A DNA stretch of 64,000 nt from Natronoglycomyces albus. Lineage in GTDB: Bacteria > Actinomycetota > Actinomycetes > Mycobacteriales > Micromonosporaceae. Location of the stretch: the NCBI RefSeq assembly GCF_016925535.1, contig NZ_CP070496.1, positions 1,240,001-1,304,000 on the forward strand. Reading direction: 5' to 3'. The stretch's first letter is position 1. The number at the start of each line of letters is the position of its first letter. Below the pieces are notes generated by a model that was not told the DNA's origin, made no database searches, and worked only from the letters and a program-made list of their open reading frames with translations. The translations under genes and the position numbers were made by a program. Of this stretch, positions 16,837 to 27,234 are shown piece after piece.

Positions 16837-17682
16837 CTAAGCCGGGTTCTGTCGTTGTGCCGCCACGACGGTGTTGCGCAGCAGCAATTGTGTCGTCACC
16901 GGCCCCACCCCGCCCGGCACCGGAGTGATCGCCCCAGCCACCTCGGAGGCCGACTCGAAATCGACGTCGCCAACGAGCTGACCGTCCTCGGTGGGGGTAG
17001 TGCCCACGTCGATCACGATCGCGCCAGGCTTGAGGTGCTTGGCCGTGATCAGGCCCGGGGCACCGGCCGCCACCACTACCGCGTCCGCGGTACGGCATTC
17101 GGCCTCCAAGTCGACCGTTTGCCGGTGACAGATGGTCACCGTCGCGCCGTGGTCGAGCATCAACAACGCCGCCGGGGTGCCGACGACGGTGGAACGACCC
17201 ACCATGGTGATGTCCTTGCCATCGAGGTTGAAGCCGATCGCTTCGAACAGCACCATGACCGCTTCCGCCGTGGCTGGAGCGAATGTCTCCAGCCCTGCGG
17301 CCAGACGGCCCAGGCTCATCGGGTTCGCTCCGTCGACGTCCTTGCTCGGGGCGATGTGCGCCGCCACATCCGCCAGCTTGACGTTTTCGGGTAGCGGCGT
17401 CTGGCAGATGATGCCGTGCACGTTCTCGTCAGCCGACAGCGCCTCTAGCTTCGCCACCAGATCATCGTGGTCCGGCTGCGCAAGTTGCTCAATGCGGCAG
17501 TTGACTCCCACCCGATCGGCCGCGCGGGCGATGGAACGCACGTACCAGGCGGTGCCCTCATCGTCCGTTGGCACCACCACCGCCAACGTCGGATTGACGC
17601 CGCGGGCGCGCAGCGCCTCGGCGATGGAGGGAGTTTGCTTCCGCAGGGCCTTGGCCACTTCGCGGCCTTCGATCAACTTCAC
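16837..17682 (-). CDS. folD: FolD-type methylenetetrahydrofolate dehydrogenase lacking the cyclohydrolase lysine
   Basis: The 281-residue protein aligns along its length with FolD: MKLIEGREVAKALR start, PTLAVVV strand, ICQTPLP, SKDVDGANP (catalytic-domain Asp kept), GRSTVVGTP (NADP loop), GAIVIDVG and ITPVPGGVGPVT. The key lysine of the Y-V-x-x-K motif (E. coli Lys54, human Lys56) is isoleucine here (YVRSIARAAD). In the human enzyme, substitutions of that lysine abolish cyclohydrolase but can leave dehydrogenase activity. The gene overlaps the upstream cyclohydrolase-family gene by ATGA, so the missing step is probably supplied in trans. Expected role: methylene-THF to methenyl-THF with NADP. 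Confidence 0.93.
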   Translation of the reverse strand: MKLIEGREVAKALRKQTPSIAEALRARGVNPTLAVVVPTDDEGTAWYVRSIARAADRVGVNCRIEQLAQPDHDDLVAKLEALSADENVHGIICQTPLPENVKLADVAAHIAPSKDVDGANPMSLGRLAAGLETFAPATAEAVMVLFEAIGFNLDGKDITMVGRSTVVGTPAALLMLDHGATVTICHRQTVDLEAECRTADAVVVAAGAPGLITAKHLKPGAIVIDVGTTPTEDGQLVGDVDFESASEVAGAITPVPGGVGPVTTQLLLRNTVVAAQRQNPA

Positions 17683-18302
17683 GCGCGAATCCTCCTGAGT
17701 ACCGCGTCCATGATGGCCTCCGCTTGCACCTTTGAGGCTAGAGCCTCGTTAAGCTCTGCGGCCAGCCGTTCCCGTTGCTCCGGGTCCTTGATCGACTTCA
17801 CGTTGATGTCGACGTTGTAGGCGGCGCTTTCCAGGGCAGACTTCGCCGAGGAGGCCGCTACCCCAATATCGGACACCACGTTGGGGTTCGATCCGTTGAG
17901 GATGCTGCCCGCCAGCGCGATGATTCGAGCCGACACCTGTGCCACCTGCAATGGCACCTCGGCCGCTGCGACCAGTGCGGCCTGGATGGCCGCGGTTCGG
18001 GCGGCCTTTTCCTCGTCGGTGTCTTTGGGCAACTTGTATGCCGCCGAGACTGCGGCGAAGGCATCTGCGTCCGCCTCGGCGAGGTCGATTGCCGTTTGTC
18101 GATGCGCCTCTGCCTTCTGAAGTGCCACTTTCATGGCTTCTTCGGATTCGGCGTACTTGGGTTTTCCAATGGTCAAGTTGCACACCATCGAGATGAGTGC
18201 TGCTCCGAGAGCGGCGTTCATTCCCGCCGCTGCCCCTCCACCTGGGGCCGGTTGGGCTGACGCCAAAGCGTCCAGCCACTTCTGGGTTGTGGTTTCGCGC
18301 AC
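17679..18302 (-). CDS. fchA: FchA/FTCD-C family methenyltetrahydrofolate cyclohydrolase
   Basis: The protein has 207 residues from GTG 18302, which has GGAGAGG nine bases upstream; an earlier GTG at 18320 includes that site and is less likely. The all-helical formiminotransferase-cyclodeaminase C-terminal family is shown by TQKWLDALASAQPAPGGGAAAGMNAALG near the start and a late NPNVVSDIGVAASSAKSALE. Stand-alone members (FchA) hydrolyse 5,10-methenyl-THF to 10-formyl-THF. The stop overlaps the FolD start (ATGA), implying coupled synthesis. The gene is divergent from the DAHP synthase gene across about 240 bases. Confidence 0.9.
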   Translation of the reverse strand: MRETTTQKWLDALASAQPAPGGGAAAGMNAALGAALISMVCNLTIGKPKYAESEEAMKVALQKAEAHRQTAIDLAEADADAFAAVSAAYKLPKDTDEEKAARTAAIQAALVAAAEVPLQVAQVSARIIALAGSILNGSNPNVVSDIGVAASSAKSALESAAYNVDINVKSIKDPEQRERLAAELNEALASKVQAEAIMDAVLRRIRA

Positions 18303-18534
18303 CCGCCGTATCCTCTCCACGTTCGATAGGCCGTGACGTCGGTTATCCGAGATCAGGGTATCCGCAGGTAGTTCGCATACATTCGGGAGCGGACCAGGTT
18401 GTGTTCCAGCGCGCCCGAACTTCCTACGATATGGTCGTGACGCAGGCCACAGGAGAAGCTCGTTGGGGTGGGCAATCTGTTCAAAACGTGGGAACCGGCC
18501 CCGAGAGTCGTGTCACCGGCGGGGCACGTCGTAA

Positions 18535-19929
<1,395 letters not shown>

Positions 19930-19936
19930 TAGTAGC

Positions 19937-19957
19937 TAGCCCCGCTCGGCGGGGCTA
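19937..19957 (+). terminator. Hairpin after DAHP synthase gene
   Basis: TAGCCCCGC pairs with GCGGGGCTA around TCG, 8 bases after the stop codon. Confidence 0.75.
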
Positions 19958-19992
19958 TGTGAGTGACGAGGCCTTTATCGCTAAGGCTTGCT

Positions 19993-20030
19993 ACAGGGCC
20001 GGTAGCGGCAAAAGCCGCTACCGGCCCTGT
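19993..20030 (+). terminator. Second, longer hairpin after DAHP synthase gene
   Basis: A perfect 17-bp stem (19993-20009 with 20014-20030) closes on an AAAA loop. It stands 64 bases after the DAHP synthase stop and makes a tandem terminator with the smaller hairpin. No gene is recognised from here to about 20510; the DNA there is less GC-rich than average. Confidence 0.75.
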
Positions 20031-20654
20031 CATTGCCGTGAAACATCGAGGTGCCAATCCGATAGTTCTCGGCATTTCGGCGAATCCTGGGACGGTCGGT
20101 TTTTGGGGGATTCCTGGAATTGCGCCGCAGCGGGATCAGCCTTGCCAAGAGTTATTTAGGTGAGCGACACTCTGATGATGGAATTCCAGCCTGGTGGGAT
20201 TGACACAGAGATCTGGCAAGGCTTATGAAGATCGCCGGTGGCCGCATGAGTGACGGCTTCGAAGGCATTGTCCACTTAAGTCGAAGATGAGAATCGCCAT
20301 GCGCGTGGGTTAGCTGTCGTCGTAGCGGCCAGGGGTATAGCCAACCGAAGACTAAAGATCATTTCGCGACACGCTGTAATGGCTACAATTTTATGCGTCA
20401 CCAATGAGATGAAGTTTTCATTCCACCTCAGTCTGGTTGGTAATTTTGGGCAGTGAAATCCCTGATCAGCTGGCAATTCTTAGGCAATTGTCAGCTTCAA
20501 TTCAGGCGGTTTGGAGACACCTGACTTAGCCTCCTTTCAGGAGCACGGTGACGTATGGGCTCCGTCGGCGTTCGACCTCCAGATTTTCCGACGCTGGCGC
20601 AAGCGGCCTTGCTATGAACGACAGCCAACCATCAGAGTCAGCGTCGCCTCCCAC

Positions 20655-22952
20655 GTGAACGAACAGTCAGAGAACCCATGTTGCCCGATGGGCACATCCC
20701 GGTTAGATCGCTTGGAGAAGCTAAGGTTGGGACCTACAGCCGAACACCGCCAGGTACCAATACCCGACACGGTCGAAGCACGGTCAACTACCGTTTCCGA
20801 ATTCGATGCCGCGCACGTGCAACAGTCGCACACCGCCTCCAAACGGAAAACATCGATCAAGGCTGATCCTTCGCCCCCGAAGAAGAAGCAGTCCGGCCAA
20901 TCCCCGCCCATGCACTTCCGCTCCGATATCGAAGGGCTACGCGCCGTCGCTGTGGGTTTGGTCGTGTTGGCCCACATAAATGTTCCCTACTTCGCGGGCG
21001 GATACGTTGGCGTTGACGTCTTCTTCGTCATCTCTGGTTTTCTCATTACCTCTTTGCTGTTGCGAGAAATCGCGCGCAACGGCCGCATCAGTTTGGCCAA
21101 GTTCTACGCCCGCCGGGCTTTGAGACTGCTACCGGCCGCCGTGACGGTGCTAGTCGCGACGGTGGTCGCGGCATGGTTGTGGCTGCCCCGAACTCGTCTG
21201 TTCGATGTGGCCGCAGATGCCACAGCGGCGGCGTTGAATGTCATCAACGTGCGGTTGGCTGTTGAGGGCACCGACTACATGAACGCCGACGAGCCGCCCT
21301 CGCCGTTGCAGCATTACTGGTCACTGGCGGTCGAAGAGCAGTTCTACTTGGTCTGGCCTCTCATACTCATCCTTCTGGTGTGGCTGGCCTCGCGTTGGAA
21401 GGCCATCAACGTCACCAAGGCCGTGGTCGTGGTCCTGTCGCTGACCGTGGTGTGGTCGCTCATGGTGAGCATCGAGCGTTCGGCAGACTCACCGATCTGG
21501 TCATACTTCGGTATCCACACGCGGGCTTGGGAACTGGCAATCGGCGCACTGTTGGCCGTGGCGGCCGCGAAGCTCACGGTGATCCCGGACCGCTTGGCGG
21601 CGCTGGCCAGCTGGGTGGGTCTGGGCATGATCGTGCTAGCGGCGGTGCTGTACACCGAACAGACCACCTTCCCCGGTTATGCGGCGTTGCTTCCCGTCCT
21701 AGGCACGGCCCTCGTCATCGGGGCCGGATGCCGTCAACATGCCAGCGGAGCCGATGCGTTGCTGCGCCACCGCCCCTTTCAATTCACTGGCAAGATCTCC
21801 TACGGGCTGTACTTGTGGCACTGGCCGATCATCATGATCGGGCCCTCGGCTCTGGGGGTCGAGCCGAGTCTGGCGGTCATGGTGCCGCTGATGGTCCTAG
21901 CCTTCGTGCTGAGCGTCCTGACCTATTATCTCATCGAGAATCCCGTGCGGCGCAAGAAATTCTTCACGTTGAGGACCTCCCGTGGTCTAGCGTTGGGCGG
22001 AGGCCTGATGACCACAGCGATGGCGGTATCGGCGCTGGTGATGTTGCAGCCCGCGCCGGAATACGGTTTCGGGGAGGGGCAAGAGGTAACCACGGGTAAG
22101 GCAACTGTCTTTGAACTCTTGCCGGACTCGGCTGGCACTGAAGTGGTTCCGGACAATCTGTCCCCAGCGTTGGAAGACGCCCGCCAGGACCGCCCCGCCA
22201 TGTATGAGGCTGGCTGCCTGATCCCCCGAGAAGAAGTCGAGGTGGCCCAAGACTGCTGGTTTGGCGACGCCGAGGGCGACCACACGATGGTGCTATTGGG
22301 CGATTCACATGCCGCGCAGTGGTTCCCACCGCTGAACCAGCTGGCGGAGGCCTCGGGTTGGCAGCTGTTCGTGATGACCAAGACCGCGTGTTCGGTCCCC
22401 GACATCGCGGAGAACAACGCGACCTTGGACCGTGAGTACACCGAGTGCGCCCAGTGGCGCGAGAACGCGTTCGCACAGATCGAAGATCTTTCTCCGCAGA
22501 TGGTGGTTGCCGCCACCGGTGACCAGAAGGAAGTCATCGGCGATGACCCAGACACCACCTGGGTCGAGGGTTGGAGAGACACCACCGAGCGCTTGTTGGA
22601 CTCAGCGGAGGAAGTCGTCACGCTGGCCGACACCCCTTGGCATAGCACCCATGTGCCTGACTGCTTGTCGGACAGCCGCGACAATGCGCCCGAATGCGTG
22701 GAGAAAATTGACGATGTGATTCCCTTCCCCGAGCGTCGCGAGGACAGCATTGAGGCGATCGAGAATGCTGGAGCGCGGGTGATCGATCCGATCCCGTGGA
22801 TTTGTGATGAGCAAAGCGGCAAGTGCCCGGTCGTGGTCGGCGACCTGTTGGCCTACCGCGACTCCAATCACTTGACGACGACGTTTGCCTCCGCGCTTAC
22901 TCCGTACCTGGCAGCACAGTTGCCATTGCATTCGTTCGGAGAAGACGCTTAG
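20655..22952 (+). CDS. OafA/YrhL-type acyltransferase with C-terminal SGNH domain
   Basis: An acyltransferase-3 membrane domain begins at MHFRSDIEGLRAVAVGLVVL and runs through about ten helices (GVDVFFVISGFLIT, HYWSLAVEEQFYLVWP, ISYGLYLWHWP, YYLIENPVRRKK). A periplasmic SGNH domain follows, with LLGDSHAAQW (nucleophile Ser) and a late YRDSNHLT (catalytic Asp and His). Such proteins O-acylate cell-surface polysaccharides, peptidoglycan or lipids. The N-terminus is uncertain: the frame is open from 20511, GTG 20655 and ATG 20688 are candidates, and none has a convincing ribosome-binding site. The stretch before the first helix is basic (KRKTSIK ... PPKKKQSG), as expected for a cytoplasmic end. 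A 40-bp palindrome follows. Confidence 0.88.
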   Translation: MNEQSENPCCPMGTSRLDRLEKLRLGPTAEHRQVPIPDTVEARSTTVSEFDAAHVQQSHTASKRKTSIKADPSPPKKKQSGQSPPMHFRSDIEGLRAVAVGLVVLAHINVPYFAGGYVGVDVFFVISGFLITSLLLREIARNGRISLAKFYARRALRLLPAAVTVLVATVVAAWLWLPRTRLFDVAADATAAALNVINVRLAVEGTDYMNADEPPSPLQHYWSLAVEEQFYLVWPLILILLVWLASRWKAINVTKAVVVVLSLTVVWSLMVSIERSADSPIWSYFGIHTRAWELAIGALLAVAAAKLTVIPDRLAALASWVGLGMIVLAAVLYTEQTTFPGYAALLPVLGTALVIGAGCRQHASGADALLRHRPFQFTGKISYGLYLWHWPIIMIGPSALGVEPSLAVMVPLMVLAFVLSVLTYYLIENPVRRKKFFTLRTSRGLALGGGLMTTAMAVSALVMLQPAPEYGFGEGQEVTTGKATVFELLPDSAGTEVVPDNLSPALEDARQDRPAMYEAGCLIPREEVEVAQDCWFGDAEGDHTMVLLGDSHAAQWFPPLNQLAEASGWQLFVMTKTACSVPDIAENNATLDREYTECAQWRENAFAQIEDLSPQMVVAATGDQKEVIGDDPDTTWVEGWRDTTERLLDSAEEVVTLADTPWHSTHVPDCLSDSRDNAPECVEKIDDVIPFPERREDSIEAIENAGARVIDPIPWICDEQSGKCPVVVGDLLAYRDSNHLTTTFASALTPYLAAQLPLHSFGEDA

Positions 22953-22962
22953 CGATACTGGA

Positions 22963-23002
22963 ACGGGTGGGGCCGTCGCCATATGGCGACGGCCCCACCC
23001 GT
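22963..23002 (+). terminator. Perfect 40-bp palindrome after the acyltransferase gene
   Basis: 22963-22982 is the exact reverse complement of 22983-23002 (centre CATATG). It shares the core GGGGCCGTCG with the palindrome at 15332-15379. It lies 10 bases after the stop. Confidence 0.8.
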
Positions 23003-23528
23003 GTGCCCGGAGACCAAAATCGTTCCGGAGCGGAAAGCTCCGCCAAGACGGTTGGGGCGGTTCAGCGACACGGGTGCCCCATGGCATCGATGGTTATCGA
23101 TTTATTGTGGTCAGGCAAGTGTGGAGTCCAGACGAGGCCCGATAACTACCAAAAATACGTCTTGTGGCAATAGTCTCGAACGGCGTTGAATTAGTTGCGT
23201 TTCCTTGGGGAAGGGGTAAATTTCAGCGCGACGATAATGCGAGGCGATTCGCTTGAGCTTTGATGCGAATCGTGGCCGCATCCTTCAACCCCAACTATCG
23301 CGCGACGACTCTGTGGTGAAAAAGTCCGCTGATCCAAAGTGAATATTGGCCTCCAAGTCCAAGGTAGATACCTTGATGGCCTATGCAAAAGGCACTTTCA
23401 GCGTTCTCGTCGGCTCGTTTACCCGCGTAAACTTCGCCTCCTGCGGCCTTGAATTTGCACTTTTGCATAAGCCATCCTTGATGGCCCTTGGATCTTCTCA
23501 GCTGGAATGGTCACCACCGCTGCATAAG
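23003..23528. other. Gene-poor region with small inverted repeats
   Basis: About 525 bases without a clear gene. TATGCAAAAG at 23382-23391 is repeated inverted at 23460-23469. CCTTGATGGCC occurs at 23371 and 23476, the second within a GCCATC-CTT-GATGGC hairpin (23471-23485). These may be regulatory elements of the downstream operon. Confidence 0.45.
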
Positions 23529-23759
23529 AGAGGCGGAGTGGGCAATGACCACGATGACTGGCGGACCGTGTGGCTCAATAACGCTACCGGCAGCGGTGAG
23601 GCCTGGTCGTCGTCCGCGCGGCTGTCAATGGCCGTAAGGGACCGGCTCCACGTCGACCAATGGGCCGCAGTCGGCCATGCATCAGCTGGCATGCGGCACG
23701 TCACAAGAGCAAAATCGACCGAACCGTGTGCTTGTGGGGCTGCCGGAGCGCATCCGTAA
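23529..23759 (+). CDS. Candidate small protein upstream of the ABC transporter
   Basis: A frame ending at 23759 reads VGNDHDDWRTVWLNNATGSG and ends in STEPCACGAAGAHP (76 residues if GTG 23529 is used; the frame is open back to 23346). The AGAGGCGGA sequence just upstream is either its ribosome site or that of an overlapping 30-codon frame, MTTMTGGPCGS ... GCQWP, starting near 23536. Composition is less biased than neighbouring genes and no family is recognised. A hairpin separates it from the ABC operon, as often seen between a peptide precursor and its transporter. This is a weak call. Confidence 0.3.
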   Translation, partial: RGGVGNDHDDWRTVWLNNATGSGEAWSSSARLSMAVRDRLHVDQWAAVGHASAGMRHVTRAKSTEPCACGAAGAHP

Positions 23760-23786
23760 GTCGACGAGGCATTTAAGTCCGAATCT

Positions 23787-23812
23787 GCGGGGTCCGTGTT
23801 AGCGGACCCCGC
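23787..23812 (+). terminator. Hairpin (attenuator-like) before the ABC operon
   Basis: GCGGGGTCCG at 23787-23796 pairs with CGGACCCCGC at 23803-23812 around TGTTAG. It ends 19 bases before the ATG of the ABC ATPase at 23832. It can end a transcript of the preceding small frame or attenuate read-through into the ABC operon. Confidence 0.65.
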
Positions 23813-23831
23813 TTCGACGAAAGAAAAAGAA

Positions 23832-24587
23832 ATGAAACCCCTCATCGCAAAAGATCTAAGCCAGGGATATGGCACGAGCACCGTATTCGACGGGCTCAAC
23901 TTGGACGTGCCCGCCGGAGTGACGGGCCTACTGGGGCCAAACGGTGCTGGAAAGACCACCTTGCTGCAAACCTTGGCCACCGTTCGCCCTCCTCGTGCCG
24001 GCAGCTTGGAAATACGTGGCCTTGACGCCACTGTCCCGGCCTCATTGCCCCAGATTCGTAGCTCTATCGGTTACTTGCCACAAGAGTTCGGCTATCCGCG
24101 CGGATTCAGCATTCACGAATTCGTCTTGTATTGCGCCTGGCTGCGCGGGGTCGACCGCGCCCGTCGAGATGAGTTGGTCGCTCAGGCAATCCGGGCCGTC
24201 GACCTGCACGAGGACTCAAAACGCAAGATGCACAAGCTTTCCGGCGGAATGCGGCAACGCTGTGGGATCGCGGCAACTATTGTCGGCGACCCCGCCCTAG
24301 TGATTCTCGATGAACCGACCGTCGGTCTTGACCCGATGCAGCGCATAGCCTTTCGCGACATTCTCACCTCCTTGCCCAATCGCGACGACACCTGCGTGAT
24401 TCTCAGTACTCACCTGGTCGAAGACATAGCGACCACCTGCGACTCAGTAGCGGTCATGGACGGTGGTCGCATCATCTATTTCGGCTCAGTGGACGATTTC
24501 GCCTCCACCGCCGAGTCTGGGGCTCCGGGAAGTAGCGAACTAGAGCGCGCGTACTCCTCGGCGATTGCTCGAAACGAGGTCGCATGA
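23832..24587 (+). CDS. ABC transporter ATP-binding protein
   Basis: The ATPase has 251 residues from ATG 23832 (MKPLIAKDLSQGYG); the 12-codon longer frame would start inside the hairpin. Walker A is GPNGAGKTT near residue 38, the Q-loop is GYLPQEFGYP, the signature is LSGGMRQRC, Walker B is LVILDEPTVGLD, and the H-loop is STHLVEDIA. The ribosome site is a weak A/G-rich run. The stop overlaps the next start (ATGA). It drives the membrane proteins encoded downstream. The substrate is unknown; lantibiotic-type export or immunity systems have similar ATPases. Confidence 0.92.
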   Translation: MKPLIAKDLSQGYGTSTVFDGLNLDVPAGVTGLLGPNGAGKTTLLQTLATVRPPRAGSLEIRGLDATVPASLPQIRSSIGYLPQEFGYPRGFSIHEFVLYCAWLRGVDRARRDELVAQAIRAVDLHEDSKRKMHKLSGGMRQRCGIAATIVGDPALVILDEPTVGLDPMQRIAFRDILTSLPNRDDTCVILSTHLVEDIATTCDSVAVMDGGRIIYFGSVDDFASTAESGAPGSSELERAYSSAIARNEVA

Positions 24588-25846
24588 AGCAGCTATTGTG
24601 GGTCGAAATTCGGCGATCGCCAGCCAAGTGGTGGTGTGGCCTCAGTCTGACCGTCATCGTTGCCTACCTCCTGGTCTCCCACCAACAGTGGGTCGGGGTA
24701 TGGCCGCAGGCGAGCATGGCCGCGCAAGTAGGGGCGGGCTTGGCGTCGCCGTTGATGACCGCCGCCGCGGCCTGGGTGGGTTTTCAACGCAGCAAGTCGC
24801 AAATGGGCCCGCAAACGACCGCAAGCGCCCGTAACCCTTGGGAGCGGGAATCACTGCCTCTCCTCGCGGTGTTGGCGTGGGCATTTGTCCCCATCGTGGT
24901 GGGCTTCCTGGCCATGGCCGTGGTGAACTACGGCGCGACCAGTTCGGGTCACCTGTGGCCAACGTTCTTGTGGCTGGCGCTGGTAACCACCCTGATAGGG
25001 GTATCTGCCGGTTACTTCTTGGGACGATGCTTGCCTTCTCCTTTCACAGTTGCCGCCGCGGCCCTCATCATGTTTATGGTTTTGTTCTTGGGTGAAACCA
25101 ATGAACGCCTAGCGCTACTGACCTATTACGGCTATCCGGATGAAACCGTCTCCTGGCCCGCGCTGGCGGCCAGGGTCGGGCTAGCGGTGAGCCTTTTGCT
25201 GTTGGCCTTGTCGGTGGGGGCAATGCGCGACTGGGCCGCGACTAGGAGCCTGTCTCCAGCGACCGGATGGAAGGTGGTGACCGGACTGGTCGTGGTCATG
25301 GCGGTCGGTGTTTACGTGGCCGGGCCGCTACAGACCGAACGCTATTTTTATGGCCAGGTAGTTTGCACCGATACCTATCCGGTCGCATGTTTGTGGCCCG
25401 AACACGAGAAGTATCTGCCTTTGGTGAGCGAGTATGTGGAACGATTCAATGAACTAGACGAATTCTTGGTGCTGCCCGATGATCCCTATAAAGGCATCGA
25501 CGAGTTTTGGGAAGCGGGAACGCGTAACCCCAATGATCAGCTGACGATGTTTGGCGGGGAATTCGGCACGGCAAGTAGCATGGTTGAATACGCCATCGGG
25601 GCCACAGATTTTCCCGGTTGTCATGTCGATTCCGATCATGCCGAATATGAGACATTGGCAGAGGCCTATTGGCAGCTGGTCGACTGGTTCACGCTCTACA
25701 TCATGGACGTTGACTCACTGTCGACATTGGATGTTTTTGTACCGGGTATCGACGCGCTTGAACCGGTGCTCCAGCTGCCTATTGAGGAACAATTCGCTTG
25801 GGCCCGGGCGACGGTGGCGCAGATGAAAGCCCCTTGCGATGGGTGA
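24584..25846 (+). CDS. ABC transporter membrane protein with large C-terminal extracytoplasmic domain
   Basis: The protein has 420 residues. About six hydrophobic helices occupy the first 255 residues (start MKQLLWVEIRRSPAKWW, last helix VVTGLVVVMAVGVYVAG). A hydrophilic domain of about 165 residues follows, with cysteines in VVCTDTYPVACLWPEH, PGCHVD and a final APCDG that could form disulfides. No exact family recognised; it resembles DUF7224-type partners of actinobacterial ABC ATPases. It overlaps the ATPase gene by 4 bases and the next gene by 8, so the three form one operon. Confidence 0.7.
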   Translation: MKQLLWVEIRRSPAKWWCGLSLTVIVAYLLVSHQQWVGVWPQASMAAQVGAGLASPLMTAAAAWVGFQRSKSQMGPQTTASARNPWERESLPLLAVLAWAFVPIVVGFLAMAVVNYGATSSGHLWPTFLWLALVTTLIGVSAGYFLGRCLPSPFTVAAAALIMFMVLFLGETNERLALLTYYGYPDETVSWPALAARVGLAVSLLLLALSVGAMRDWAATRSLSPATGWKVVTGLVVVMAVGVYVAGPLQTERYFYGQVVCTDTYPVACLWPEHEKYLPLVSEYVERFNELDEFLVLPDDPYKGIDEFWEAGTRNPNDQLTMFGGEFGTASSMVEYAIGATDFPGCHVDSDHAEYETLAEAYWQLVDWFTLYIMDVDSLSTLDVFVPGIDALEPVLQLPIEEQFAWARATVAQMKAPCDG

Positions 25847-26486
25847 GCCGAGACCGCTGGTCTTGTGGTTGCGAGTGCGACAAGTTCCACTCTTTCTCAG
25901 TATCGTGGCTACATTGACCGCCGTGGGTCTGGTGTGGGGATATCAAACAATCTCGCTTCCCAAAATCAGTGGACTGGGCGGCGCGGTGGAAATGCTGTGG
26001 TTCTATCCTCATTTCGCCGCTTGCGCCCTGATGTTGATATCCGACTCGCCGATGCCAGACACAGAGAGCACCGCCTCGATTCGACTACGGCTTCTCCACG
26101 GTTCTCTCTTGTTCTCACTGTGTGCTCTGACCACAGTCTTGATCGCCTGGTTGGCACTGGTCGAGAACGGCCTGCACTCACCAGCTCAACTCATAGGCGG
26201 CTTCTATTACTGGGTGGCCCTGACCATGATCTCCAGACATCTGCTGGGGCCAAACCTGGGTTGGGTCCTGCCGTTGGTCGCCGTCATTCCGGTGACCTGG
26301 TGGGGGTTCTCCGTGCCTACCGATACGGGGCTTGCCTGGTGGGTGCTTCCGGCGCTGCCTGGCAATGGCGCGACGGTGGCGATCGGCGCGGGCATGGTCG
26401 GTCTGGCCTGGGGCATGACCATGATCGACGCCCACCGGTGGCGGCACTGGAGGCGGTGGCCCAACCGTCGGCAAACGCGGGTCTAA
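25839..26486 (+). CDS. Second membrane protein of the ABC operon
   Basis: The 215-residue protein has about six hydrophobic helices (from VPLFLSIVATLTAVGLVWG to TVAIGAGMVGLAWGMTM) and a basic Arg/Trp-rich C-terminal tail (HRWRHWRRWPNRRQ). No family recognised. Its ATG lies inside the last codons of the upstream gene (8-base overlap), so it is co-translated and likely completes the transporter. The gene ends three bases before a hairpin and is convergent with the response-regulator gene. Confidence 0.7.
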   Translation: MGEPRPLVLWLRVRQVPLFLSIVATLTAVGLVWGYQTISLPKISGLGGAVEMLWFYPHFAACALMLISDSPMPDTESTASIRLRLLHGSLLFSLCALTTVLIAWLALVENGLHSPAQLIGGFYYWVALTMISRHLLGPNLGWVLPLVAVIPVTWWGFSVPTDTGLAWWVLPALPGNGATVAIGAGMVGLAWGMTMIDAHRWRHWRRWPNRRQTRV

Positions 26487-26488
26487 AT

Positions 26489-26518
26489 GGGTGGCCGCTG
26501 GCTTGCGGGCGGCCACCC
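26489..26518. terminator. Hairpin between convergent ABC and two-component operons
   Basis: GGGTGGCCGC at 26489-26498 pairs exactly with 26509-26518 around a 10-base loop. It sits in the 94-base gap between convergent operons. Confidence 0.75.
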
Positions 26519-26580
26519 AAGGCTCGCCTTATGGAGTGGAATCGTTAGCGCGGCATGAGTCAAACCTGGGGGCTCACTGC

Positions 26581-27234
26581 TCATGTCCCCACCAGGCCCG
26601 ACTCATAAGCGGCTATGACCGCCTGCGTACGGTCCCGCACCGCCAGCTTGCGGTAGATGCTGCCCACATGCGACTTCACGGTCTCGCGCCCGAGGAATAG
26701 CTCGCGGGCGATCTCGTCATTGGACAATCCGTTCGCCATCAGTTTCAACACTTGCGACTCACGTTGACTCAAACCCGCCTGGGCCAGCAGATGAGGTTTA
26801 AGCCCTCGATGCGACGTGGCCAGGCGACGAATCTTGTCGGGAAACAGCAACGAATCCGAGCGCGCCAATAGCCGGATTGCCGCCAGCAAGTCATCGGCTC
26901 GGGTGCGTTTCAACAGAAATCCGTCCGCGCCAGCTTGCAGCGCCTGATACACGTAGTCATCGTTCTCGAAGGTGGTCACGATCAATATTTTTGGCACGGT
27001 GAGGTGAGTCCCCGCGCCTTCTAGAATCTGCCTGGTCGCCGCGATGCCGTTGACCTTGGGCATCCGCACATCCATGAGAATGACATCGGCGGCGCCAGAA
27101 CGAGCGATATTGACCGCCCCGACGCCATCGGCGGCCTCGGCCACCACTTCCATGTCCTCCTCAGCCGAAATGATCGCGCTGAAGCCGGTCCGGATCAGGT
27201 CCTCGTCATCGACTATTGCCACCCGCAGCGTCAT
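26581..27234 (-). CDS. NarL/FixJ-type (LuxR) response regulator
   Basis: The protein has 217 residues. The receiver domain spans 1-120: acidic pair VDDED, phospho-acceptor Asp in VILMDVRMP, Thr in LIVTTF and Lys in FLLKRTRAD. The C-terminal LuxR helix-turn-helix (LSQRESQVLKLMANGLSNDEIARELF ... ETVKSHVGSIYRKL) follows. It should be phosphorylated by the kinase encoded immediately upstream, with which it overlaps by 4 bases. It lies convergent to the ABC operon, a plausible but unproven target. Confidence 0.93.
   Translation of the reverse strand: MTLRVAIVDDEDLIRTGFSAIISAEEDMEVVAEAADGVGAVNIARSGAADVILMDVRMPKVNGIAATRQILEGAGTHLTVPKILIVTTFENDDYVYQALQAGADGFLLKRTRADDLLAAIRLLARSDSLLFPDKIRRLATSHRGLKPHLLAQAGLSQRESQVLKLMANGLSNDEIARELFLGRETVKSHVGSIYRKLAVRDRTQAVIAAYESGLVGT

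Noticed and set aside
16820-16860. Minus-strand CGACAGAACCCGGCTTAG resembles the 3' end of RNase P RNA
   Set aside because: The bases are the last codons and stop of FolD (RQNPA stop), and the upstream side is FolD coding sequence with no rnpB body.
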